From NCBI GenBank assembly GCA_016795105.1, contig JAEUIH010000043.1, positions 1-62,705 on the forward strand: a DNA stretch of 62,705 nucleotides. Reading direction: 5' to 3'. The notes under the pieces are model-generated. The model did not search any database, had not been told where the DNA came from, and was given only the letters and a program-made list of their open reading frames with translations. Of the stretch, positions 55,497 through 62,705 are shown in pieces. The stretch comes from Planctomyces sp. Lineage in GTDB: Bacteria > Planctomycetota > Planctomycetia > Planctomycetales > Planctomycetaceae. The translations under genes and the position numbers were made by a program. Numbering within the stretch: position 1 is the first letter of the stretch; every line of letters begins with the position of its first letter.

Positions 55497-58400
55497 ATGA
55501 AGCCTGACATCCGCGAATTGTTGTCCGAGAGAATTCTGGTCATTGACGGTTCAATGGGCGCGCTGATCATGTCTCGGGGGCCGGACGAAGCCTTTTATCG
55601 CGGTAAGAGGTTCGCGTCTCATCCCGTCGACCTGAAGAACGCCAACGACCTGCTCGTGCTCAGTCAGCCTCAAACCATAGCAGGCATCCATCAGGAGTAT
55701 CTGGATGCCGGGGCTGACATCATCGAAACCAATACGTTCAATGCAAACGTGGTCTCAATGGAAGAGTTCCAGCTGGCCCACCTGACCTATGAGATCAATC
55801 GATCGGCGGCGGAACTGGCACGACATGTTACGGATGCCGAGACAAAAAAGAACCCGTTGAAACCGAGGTACGTTGCTGGCAGCATTGGCCCAACCAAGGT
55901 TCAGCTGTCGATGAACGCCGATAAACCGGGTACACGGCCATTCACCTGGGATCAGATGGTCGAATCGTATGCAGAACAGGTTCGCGGACTGATGGACGGT
56001 GGCTGTGACCTGTTGCTGCCCGAAACCAGTTTTGACACGCTGAATATGAAAGCATGTCTGTTTGCGATCTGGAAGGTATTTGACGAGAAGCAGCGAGAAA
56101 TCCCGGTCATGATTTCCGGGACCGTATTTGCCGGTGGGGTGACTCTGCTGGGACAGACGGTGGAAGCCTTCTATACATCCGTAGAACACTTTCCGGCGAT
56201 CAGTTTCGGCTTTAACTGCGCACTGGGTCCGAAGCAAATCCGACCATACCTTGAAACGCTTTCAAAGATGGCGACATCCTATGTCAGCTGTTACCCGAAC
56301 GCCGGGATGCCGGACGGAATGGGGGGCTTCGACTGTGGACCGGCGGAAATGGCGCAACACCTGCATTCATTTGCGAAAGCAGGTTTGCTGAATATCGTTG
56401 GTGGGTGCTGCGGAACAACGCCCGAGTATATCTCGAAGATCGGTGAGGCGGTACGAGGTATTCCACCGCGAAAGATTCCTGAAGGGAACGGCTGGGCCGC
56501 CTATTCCGGGTTTGACTATCTGGCACTGCGACCGGAATCCAATTTTCTGAATGTCGGTGAACGTACCAACGTCACTGGGTCCCGCAAGTTTGCTCGGTTG
56601 ATTCGGGAAGAAAAGTACGACGAGGCAATTAGTATCGCCAGGGATCAGGTTGAAGGTGGCGCAAACGTCATTGACGTCAATATGGACGAAGGACTCCTCG
56701 ATGGTCCTCGCTGCATGGAAAAATACCTGTGGCTGGTGAGTGACGAGAACATTCGAGTTCCGGTGATGATCGACAGTTCCGACTGGAACGTGATCGAAGC
56801 CGGGCTGAAGTGCGTCCAGGGAAAGAGTATTGTCAACAGTATCAGTCTGAAAGAAGGCGAAGAGAAATTCCTGCAGCAGGCGAAGCTGGTTCGCCGCTAT
56901 GGGGCCGCAGCGATCGTCATGGCGTTTGACGAAACCGGACAGGCAACGGATCGCGAAACCAAGGTGGCCATCTGTCGCCGCGCGTTTAAGTTGCTGACAG
57001 AGAAGGTCGGCTTTCCGCCGGAAGATATCATCTTTGATGCCAACATCCTGACGGTTGGCACCGGGATGGAAGAGCATGCCAACTATGCGGTGGAATTTAT
57101 TGAAGCCGTAAGATTGATCAAGAAGGAATGTCCGGGTGCTCGTACTTCGGGCGGTGTCAGTAATGTGTCGTTCTCGTTCCGCGGCAACGATGTTGTGCGG
57201 GAAGCGATGAATGCAGCGTTCCTGTACCATGCCATTCAGGCGGGCCTTGATATGGGGATCGTGAATCCTCAGCAGCTGGAAGTCTACGAAGAAATCGACC
57301 CGGAACTGCTGGTCTTCATCGAGGATGTTCTGCTCAATCGTCGTCCGGATGCGACGGAGCGACTCATCGAATATTCGGAGAAAGTCAAAGCCAAAGCCGG
57401 CAGCAAAGAGAAGATTGAAGAGTGGCGAAGTGGCACGGTGGAACAGCGGCTGCAGCATGCACTGCTGAAAGGAATCACCGACTATATTGATCAGGACACC
57501 GAAGAAGCTCGGCAAAAATACGGTCGCCCGTTGGACATCATACAGGGTCCACTGATGGCCGGCATGAATGTGGTCGGTGAGCTGTTTGGTGTGGGCAAAA
57601 TGTTTCTGCCACAGGTTGTGAAGTCTGCTCGCGTGATGAAGAAGTCCGTGGCATGGCTGGAACCCTTCATGGAAGCGGAGAAAGTCGCGGCCGCTGCGGA
57701 TACGGTCAGCCAATACTTTGCAGAAGGCGGACTCTTCCGAGGCACTCGCGATGACGCGGTTGCTCTCGCGTCTCAGTCAGGCCCGAGTGCGGCGAGTACG
57801 GAAGGCAACCGAGGCACGTTTCTGATCGCCACTGTTAAGGGGGACGTTCACGATATCGGAAAGAATATCGTGGCGGTGGTTTTGAGGTGCAATAATTTCA
57901 AAGTGATCGATCTTGGTGTGATGGTTCCCTGTGAGAAAATCCTCGAAGAAGCCGTCAAACATGGAGCCGACATTATCGGGCTCAGCGGGCTGATCACCCC
58001 GTCTCTCGAAGAAATGATCACCGTGGCTCGAACGATGCAGGAACAGGGATTCAGCCTGCCACTGCTGATCGGGGGCGCCACAACCAGTGCCAAACACACG
58101 GCTGTGAAAATTGCACCGATGTACAAACAGCCGGTTGTGCATGTTGGCGATGCGTCTTTAGCCGTGGGTGTGGTGGAAGCACTTCTGGACAAGGAGCGCA
58201 AGGCCGAGTTTGTTCAGAAGAACATCGACATTCAGGCGCGAGCAAAGGCGTCGTTTGAACAGCGCCAGCAGGTCGCACTGGTGCCATTTGCAGATGCCTG
58301 CAGTCGTCGTTTCACGGTCGACTGGAACAACTACACACCACCGAAGCCTGAATTCACAGGTACAAAAGTGATTGACAGTCTCCCTGTGGAAGAACTCGTC

Positions 58401-59273
58401 CCATGGATTGACTGGTCTCCATTCTTCAGTTCGTGGCAGCTGGCCGGCAAGTATCCTAAAATCCTGAAGGATGAAGTCGTCGGCGAAGAAGCTCGCAGGC
58501 TGTTTGATGATGCTCAGAAAGAACTGAAATCACTGCTGCAGAACAAGGCTCTGAAAGCCAGCGCTGTTTATGGGTTCTGGCCTGCAAATGCCGTTGGGGA
58601 AGATGTGGTTCTCTGGACCGACGAATCCCGCTCCAAAGAACTCATGAGATTCCCGATGCTGCGTCAGCAATGGGAACGAGTCGGTCAGAAGGACTTCCGG
58701 TCACTGACCGATTATGTGGCTCCAAGGTCGTCGATCAGCGGTTCAGCTGGTCCGGGGCATGATTACATCGGCGCCTTTGCTGTGACAGCGGGACATGGAT
58801 GTGACGAACTGGCCCGCTCCGTCGAAGCGGCCGGCGACGATTATCGTGCCATCATGATCAAGGCACTCGCTGACCGACTGGCAGAAGCGTTTGCGGAGTA
58901 TCTCCACGCCAGAGTTCGGCGCGAATGGGGCTATGGTAACGCTGAAAATCTCACCAGCGAACAAATTATCGAAGAAGAGTATCAGGGGATTCGCCCTGCA
59001 TTCGGCTACCCGTCCTGCCCGGATCATCTTCCGAAAGGTGATCTGTGGAAGCTGATGAATGTGGAGTCCGCCATCGGAATGAGGCTCACAGAGAGTTTTG
59101 CAATGTGGCCAGCCGCTTCGGTAAGCGGTTTGTATTTCAGTCTCCCGGAATCTCGTTACTTCAGCGTCGACCGTGTAACTCGTGAGCAGGTTGAGGATTA
59201 TGCAGGGCGAATGAACCGATCTGTTTCGGAAATGGAACGCTGGCTGGCCCCGAATCTCGGCTATACAGTTTAA
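55497..59273 (+). CDS. metH: cobalamin-dependent methionine synthase
   Basis: Transfers a methyl group from methyltetrahydrofolate to homocysteine with cobalamin. At 1258 residues it is full length (E. coli MetH 1227). Modules in order: homocysteine domain (1-335, zinc cysteines in FNCALG and [11 protein letters not shown]), pterin-binding domain (about 355-640, [11 protein letters not shown]), cobalamin cap and binding domains (about 655-900, DVHDIGKN at about 782 with the cobalt-ligating histidine) and the activation domain (about 940-1258, [12 protein letters not shown]). The leader (55338-55496) shows no cobalamin or SAM/SAH riboswitch that I can recognise. The first ATG puts the start of the homocysteine domain at the expected place. 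Confidence 0.98.
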   Translation: MKPDIRELLSERILVIDGSMGALIMSRGPDEAFYRGKRFASHPVDLKNANDLLVLSQPQTIAGIHQEYLDAGADIIETNTFNANVVSMEEFQLAHLTYEINRSAAELARHVTDAETKKNPLKPRYVAGSIGPTKVQLSMNADKPGTRPFTWDQMVESYAEQVRGLMDGGCDLLLPETSFDTLNMKACLFAIWKVFDEKQREIPVMISGTVFAGGVTLLGQTVEAFYTSVEHFPAISFGFNCALGPKQIRPYLETLSKMATSYVSCYPNAGMPDGMGGFDCGPAEMAQHLHSFAKAGLLNIVGGCCGTTPEYISKIGEAVRGIPPRKIPEGNGWAAYSGFDYLALRPESNFLNVGERTNVTGSRKFARLIREEKYDEAISIARDQVEGGANVIDVNMDEGLLDGPRCMEKYLWLVSDENIRVPVMIDSSDWNVIEAGLKCVQGKSIVNSISLKEGEEKFLQQAKLVRRYGAAAIVMAFDETGQATDRETKVAICRRAFKLLTEKVGFPPEDIIFDANILTVGTGMEEHANYAVEFIEAVRLIKKECPGARTSGGVSNVSFSFRGNDVVREAMNAAFLYHAIQAGLDMGIVNPQQLEVYEEIDPELLVFIEDVLLNRRPDATERLIEYSEKVKAKAGSKEKIEEWRSGTVEQRLQHALLKGITDYIDQDTEEARQKYGRPLDIIQGPLMAGMNVVGELFGVGKMFLPQVVKSARVMKKSVAWLEPFMEAEKVAAAADTVSQYFAEGGLFRGTRDDAVALASQSGPSAASTEGNRGTFLIATVKGDVHDIGKNIVAVVLRCNNFKVIDLGVMVPCEKILEEAVKHGADIIGLSGLITPSLEEMITVARTMQEQGFSLPLLIGGATTSAKHTAVKIAPMYKQPVVHVGDASLAVGVVEALLDKERKAEFVQKNIDIQARAKASFEQRQQVALVPFADACSRRFTVDWNNYTPPKPEFTGTKVIDSLPVEELVPWIDWSPFFSSWQLAGKYPKILKDEVVGEEARRLFDDAQKELKSLLQNKALKASAVYGFWPANAVGEDVVLWTDESRSKELMRFPMLRQQWERVGQKDFRSLTDYVAPRSSISGSAGPGHDYIGAFAVTAGHGCDELARSVEAAGDDYRAIMIKALADRLAEAFAEYLHARVRREWGYGNAENLTSEQIIEEEYQGIRPAFGYPSCPDHLPKGDLWKLMNVESAIGMRLTESFAMWPAASVSGLYFSLPESRYFSVDRVTREQVEDYAGRMNRSVSEMERWLAPNLGYTV

Positions 59274-59561
59274 CGGCTAGCCGCAGGCGTCGGCGCCCTT
59301 CGCGCCGCCGCCGCCCGGTACTGACCACCGAGCAGAATCGCGCTCAAAGCTGTCGGTTGAAGCCACGAAAGACACGAATCGCAGCCAGCGTGATTAGTAA
59401 CCACGGAATACGCGGAATGACACAATCGAGTACCGGTGCGATTCTTCCGCCTCTTCCGCGATACCCTTTGTGTCATTGTGCCTCCGTGCGCCAAACCCGA
59501 ATCCTCAGGCGTTCTGGCCGGGCATGTAATTTGGCGCAGAAAGGCACGGAGTAATGGAGTA
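59274..59561. other. intergenic region with a family 3 repeat
   Basis: It separates convergent metH and the methyltransferase gene. A GC-rich stretch rich in GCC/GGC follows metH, with small inverted repeats but no T-run. A family 3 copy is at 59385-59423. The open frames in it show no recognisable protein. Confidence 0.5.
59385..59423. repeat. family 3 dispersed repeat (TAACCACGGAATAC)
   Basis: CCAGCGTGATTAGTAACCAC then GGAATACGCGGAATGACAC, preceded by CACGAAAGACACGAA. Compare the copies at 49809 and 62545. Confidence 0.6.
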
Positions 59562-60476
59562 TCAGACGGCTGCCAATTCGCGGCGTGGAGTTCTGGCATT
59601 AGAGCGTTCGGCCGGTTTCTCAAGAACAACCCAGATGTAGGCGGTAAAGAATTCCTTCAGGAACGGTACCTTCAGGAGTGGTTTCGTCCATGCAGCCCAC
59701 TTTGAACTGAATCGTTGAGAGTGAATCCGATACTTTAGTGGCGACTTCCGAAAGGCCTGTTCAAAGTCACGAATCAGGAACTTGTTCAGATAGCTTTCCG
59801 GAATCGACTCATTGGTAAACTTGTCCGGGATTCTCAGACCCTGGCTGTCAAAGTCATGCATATTCGGACGATACCAGTCGGACCGGTAGACTCGACGACA
59901 TGTTCGAAGCAATGTTCGTTCTGAGAACAGCACATGTGCCCATGGCACAGGCATTGTTGACCATAGATGCGGGGCAAACGGATGATACCAGCCCCAGGTA
60001 CCGATCAGCAGTTTTCCACCCGGACGAAGGACACGAAAGCATTCGTTGAGAATCGGTTCCGGAAACTGCACATGTTCAAAGACGTCATAGCAGACGATCG
60101 TGTCGATACAGTTGTCATCAACAGGAAACGAGTCCGTACCGCTGACGCGAAATTCGATCCGGTCTCCGGCGAACTTCTTTTGTGCACTCCGGACAGCGGG
60201 TTCATCGATATCGATTCCGATAACCGATGCTGCTCCTGCGTTGAGGTATCCCTGACTGATGGCACCATCAAAGCAACCGAGGTCCAGGACGTCTTGATTC
60301 CTTAGCTCAACACCATATTGGTTCGCGGCTGAGAGGATTTTGCCAAGGCATTCCTGTCGGTAACCGGCGTAGGAATCCACACTGGAAAGCGCCTGAGTCA
60401 TTTCTTCGGACTGCCCCATGTTGCGGAGGTACAGTCGTTTTGTGAGGGCGTAAAGTATGGATTCCCCGATCCCCAT
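59562..60476 (-). CDS. class I SAM-dependent methyltransferase
   Basis: A 304-residue methyltransferase of the Methyltransf_11/25 type. The SAM-binding motif VLDLGCFDG is at about 63-71; GIDIDEPAV, CYDVFEHVQFPEPIL and LRPGGKLLIGTWGW continue the Rossmann fold. A hydrophobic, arginine-rich C-terminal stretch (170-290) may bind a lipid or be membrane-associated. Substrate unknown. It is 120 bp downstream of the lactate permease on the same strand and ends in a converging position with metH. Confidence 0.88.
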   Translation of the reverse strand: MGIGESILYALTKRLYLRNMGQSEEMTQALSSVDSYAGYRQECLGKILSAANQYGVELRNQDVLDLGCFDGAISQGYLNAGAASVIGIDIDEPAVRSAQKKFAGDRIEFRVSGTDSFPVDDNCIDTIVCYDVFEHVQFPEPILNECFRVLRPGGKLLIGTWGWYHPFAPHLWSTMPVPWAHVLFSERTLLRTCRRVYRSDWYRPNMHDFDSQGLRIPDKFTNESIPESYLNKFLIRDFEQAFRKSPLKYRIHSQRFSSKWAAWTKPLLKVPFLKEFFTAYIWVVLEKPAERSNARTPRRELAAV

Positions 60477-60596
60477 GTTTGGTGCTTCTTTATCAATTGT
60501 TCGACTTCAGAGCGGCACGAATTGGTGTCATGGGAAGATAGGTCGAGAGGTATCGGAAGGCGTGCGAGTGATTTGGAATCACCCGCAATCCTGGCA

Positions 60597-62396
60597 TCAG
60601 GGCAGACGGCGGCGAAGCATAATCGCTCCCGTCAGCGCAATCAGCATGGCTGTGGCGATCAGCGTTCCGAGATTGACCAGCCCAAATGTGGACCACATCA
60701 GAATGGTATAACCGATCGAACCCGCAAAGGCGGAATACCACAGAAAAAACGGTACGGTTTTTCGAATGATCGGGCCTTCACGACCCGTCAAACCGGCCAC
60801 GGCCGATGCTGCCACGACATTGTGCACGCAGATCGTATTGCCGGCTGCTCCTCCCACGGCCTGCAGTGCAACGACCCACATTGGATCAATGTTCAGACGC
60901 TCTGCCACATTATATTGAAACAGCGACAGCATCATGTTGCTGACCGTGTTGCTGCCCGCAATCGCAGCGCCGATTCCGCCGATCGTGGGTGAGAACAGTG
61001 GCCAGTAGTCGCCAGCCAGCTGAGCAATACCGGCGGCAAATGCCAATGGCATTTCTGGATAACCGGCCGCACCACCGGAACTGTTGATGAAGACCTGTAC
61101 CATCGGGACAGTAAAAATCAGGGCCGTGGAGGCGGATCGAACAGTTCTGAGAGATTTCACTGCTGAGCGACCAAAGACAGCCGGCGAAATCCGAAAGATC
61201 AGGATGCAAAGCACCGAGACCAGAATAAAAACGGTACCCGGCAGATACAGGGGCTCAATGCTGATGTTGACCGACGTTCCCATAACTTTGGACGCCGAAA
61301 ACTTTACGGACTTCAGCAGGTCGTAAAACGGCAGGGTTCGAATTCGAGTCAATACCAGCAGCAGCGCCACGATGATGTAGGGACTCCACGCTCGAAGTAC
61401 GGAGATCTTCAACCCTGTCATGCCAACGGTCATCTTTCCTGAAACCGGTGCAGGTTGATGGGCGGGGACGATCTTCCCGGACCATGCGGCTGGCCATTTG
61501 GAAGGCTGTTCAAAGTCCCAGGGTTCCTTGGACCGAGGCAGCAGCCATCCTCGGCGAGCAACCGGAATAACGATCATCAGTCCGACAAGGCTGCCGACCA
61601 TCGAAGGGAATTCCGGACCCAGTATCCATGCAACCAGCAGGTATGGAACTGTCATCGCAAAGGCGTTGAACAAGGCGAATCGCCAGACCTCAAGCCCTTC
61701 TGACCAGGAACGGTTGCGTCCAAACGTGCGAGTCAGAGTCGCGGTTACGAAAAGAGGCACAACGGTTCCAGTCAGCGTATGCAGAACAGCAACACGAACT
61801 CCAATGGCAGCCAGGTAGTCAGACCAGTCAACATATCCCTGCGCCGCGGCAGCCTGTCGGATCGGTTCACTGGCGGACAGCCCAGTATTGACACCCACCA
61901 AAATCGGAGTCCCCACCGCGCCAAAGCTGACAGGAGTCGATTGAATCAGCATGCCAGCGATAACCGCCGCGAGTGGTGGAAACCCGAGCCCGACAAGGAG
62001 TGGTACGGCAACGGCCGCTGGAGTCCCGAACCCCGCTGAGCCTTCTATAAAGGAGCCAAACAACCATGCGACAATAATTACCTGCACGCGTCGGTCACGA
62101 GAGACTCCTTCAAAAGACTGCCGAATCACGGTCAGTGCACCACTGCTTTCCAGTGTGTTCAGGAGGAGTATGGCACCGAAGACGATGAACAATAATTCAA
62201 CAGAAATCACCAGACCTCGAATCGACGCGGCCGCCACCTGAAGAGAAGGGACCTGCCAGACGAAGTATGCCAGACCAGAAGCCGCCAGATAGCACAACGG
62301 CATAGCTCGACTAGCCGGCCATCGCAGACCCACCAACAATATCCCCACAAGGACAATCGGGAACATCGCCAGCAGGCACAGCATCATGGAAGTCAT
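60597..62396 (-). CDS. L-lactate permease (LctP family)
   Basis: A 599-residue membrane protein with about 13-14 hydrophobic helices. The LctP signature [20 protein letters not shown] is present, along with [15 protein letters not shown] and [17 protein letters not shown]. It imports L-lactate (and related 2-hydroxy acids) with protons. Slightly longer than E. coli LldP (551) because of a longer central loop (about 300-340). No lactate dehydrogenase genes are adjacent. The start is the first ATG; ATG three codons later is an alternative. Confidence 0.92.
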   Translation of the reverse strand: MTSMMLCLLAMFPIVLVGILLVGLRWPASRAMPLCYLAASGLAYFVWQVPSLQVAAASIRGLVISVELLFIVFGAILLLNTLESSGALTVIRQSFEGVSRDRRVQVIIVAWLFGSFIEGSAGFGTPAAVAVPLLVGLGFPPLAAVIAGMLIQSTPVSFGAVGTPILVGVNTGLSASEPIRQAAAAQGYVDWSDYLAAIGVRVAVLHTLTGTVVPLFVTATLTRTFGRNRSWSEGLEVWRFALFNAFAMTVPYLLVAWILGPEFPSMVGSLVGLMIVIPVARRGWLLPRSKEPWDFEQPSKWPAAWSGKIVPAHQPAPVSGKMTVGMTGLKISVLRAWSPYIIVALLLVLTRIRTLPFYDLLKSVKFSASKVMGTSVNISIEPLYLPGTVFILVSVLCILIFRISPAVFGRSAVKSLRTVRSASTALIFTVPMVQVFINSSGGAAGYPEMPLAFAAGIAQLAGDYWPLFSPTIGGIGAAIAGSNTVSNMMLSLFQYNVAERLNIDPMWVVALQAVGGAAGNTICVHNVVAASAVAGLTGREGPIIRKTVPFFLWYSAFAGSIGYTILMWSTFGLVNLGTLIATAMLIALTGAIMLRRRLP

Positions 62397-62479
62397 AGTG
62401 TCTTCAGTTTCTCGGAAAAGTCGCCGGCAGATCCCAGAGCATGAATCAGGTTATACCAGCAGTCCCCCCGGTCACAAAT

Positions 62480-62506
62480 GTAGCTTGGGCATTCCTGTCC
62501 CGAGCC
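62480..62506. repeat. family 2 hairpin repeat, single copy
   Basis: GTAGCTTGGGCATTCCTGTC followed by CCGAGCC. The loop side has one added base (TGTCCCGAG), so the hairpin is slightly imperfect. Confidence 0.75.
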
Positions 62507-62544
62507 CACCCCTCGCCTGCGTCGCCCAACTCGCAGAATTACAT

Positions 62545-62587
62545 CCAGCGTGATTGGTAACCAAGAAACACACGAAAACAGCACAAA
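62545..62587. repeat. family 3 dispersed repeat, diverged
   Basis: CCAGCGTGATTGGTAACCAA then GAAACACACGAAAACAGCAC. The GGAATAC part is altered compared with the copies at 49809 and 59385. Confidence 0.5.
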
Positions 62588-62659
62588 CAGGTACTCCCAG
62601 CGATTCCATCGCTGAATCTGCAGGATCGCAAACGCCCACTGTCGCTTGTTGGTGCTCGG

Positions 62660-62705
62660 GCGGACGGCACTCGGAGAGTGCCTGCTACTGTAGCAGGCAC
62701 TCTCC
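62660..62705. repeat. REP-like element, family 1, cut by window edge
   Basis: GCGGAC then GGCACTC-GGA-GAGTGCC, junction TGCTACTGTAGCA and the start of a second arm GGCACTCTCC. The remainder lies beyond the window. Confidence 0.8.

Larger units (their letters stand above)
62397..62705. other. intergenic region with all three repeat families
   Basis: Upstream of the lactate permease. It contains a family 2 copy (62480-62506), a family 3 copy (62545-62587) and the start of a family 1 element (62660 to the window edge). No gene is seen. Confidence 0.55.

Noticed and set aside
56367-57713. Long antisense frame (448 codons) inside metH
   Set aside because: The plus strand encodes full-length MetH with all motifs; the antisense product has no recognisable domain and is a codon-bias shadow.

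Overview
The window reads as a chromosomal segment of a planctomycete (Planctomycetota, probably Planctomycetaceae-like). The pointers are the combination of a TIGR03067-type domain protein, a secreted arylsulfatase, two Tat-exported Gfo/Idh/MocA proteins, a DUF4058 protein starting MPMHDW, a membrane-tethered Ser/Thr kinase, a DUF885 metallohydrolase and many small dispersed hairpin repeats in the intergenic DNA. No rRNA, tRNA, transposase, integrase, phage gene or CRISPR array was recognised. All assignments come from reading the translated sequence; no database search was run.

Layout. 1-8344: exported peptidases (DUF885, S15/CocE), dapF, a HpcH/HpaI aldolase, rlmC and an isocitrate dehydrogenase with a clear terminator. 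8473-14829: an LRR lipoprotein, a 4 x 70 bp hairpin array, a Tat-exported oxidoreductase, a DUF4832 protein, an outer-membrane barrel-like protein and an AraC regulator. 15255-21400: four co-directional genes for exported proteins, ending in a sulfatase. 21717-29483: a giant TPR/zinc-ribbon membrane protein, a 54 bp hairpin array whose outermost unit is a terminator, a second Gfo/Idh protein, a fused FAD oxidoreductase/methyltransferase that looks like a reversed MnmC, a DUF4058 protein and a small conserved protein.

29774-44732 is the centrepiece: about 15 kb, all on the plus strand and closely spaced, carrying a complete chemosensory system. The order is cheA, cheW, five chemoreceptors, cheY, an HDOD gene, cheB, cheR, cheX, a second cheY and a final small gene that looks like a divergent CheX. 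The receptors form a chain: numbers 2 and 3 share a periplasmic c-type heme (Tll0287-like) sensor, 3 and 4 share an almost identical cytoplasmic signalling domain, and 4 and 5 share a second periplasmic sensor. No flagellar or pilus genes are adjacent, so the output is unknown.

44827-62396: an aminotransferase, a nucleotide-sugar dehydrogenase, an exported esterase-like hydrolase, a fibronectin type III protein, an AlkD-like protein, a DUF4432 sugar-epimerase-like protein, a divergent pair made of an FHA-EAL protein and a membrane Ser/Thr kinase, metH, a methyltransferase and an L-lactate permease.

Three intergenic repeat families recur: a GGCAGAC/GGCACTC hairpin family with compensatory stem changes, a GGGCATTCCTGCCC hairpin family, and a TAACCACGGAATAC non-palindromic family. 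Start codons were moved from the longest-ORF start in many genes on the basis of ribosome binding sites, signal peptides and domain edges; each case is stated.
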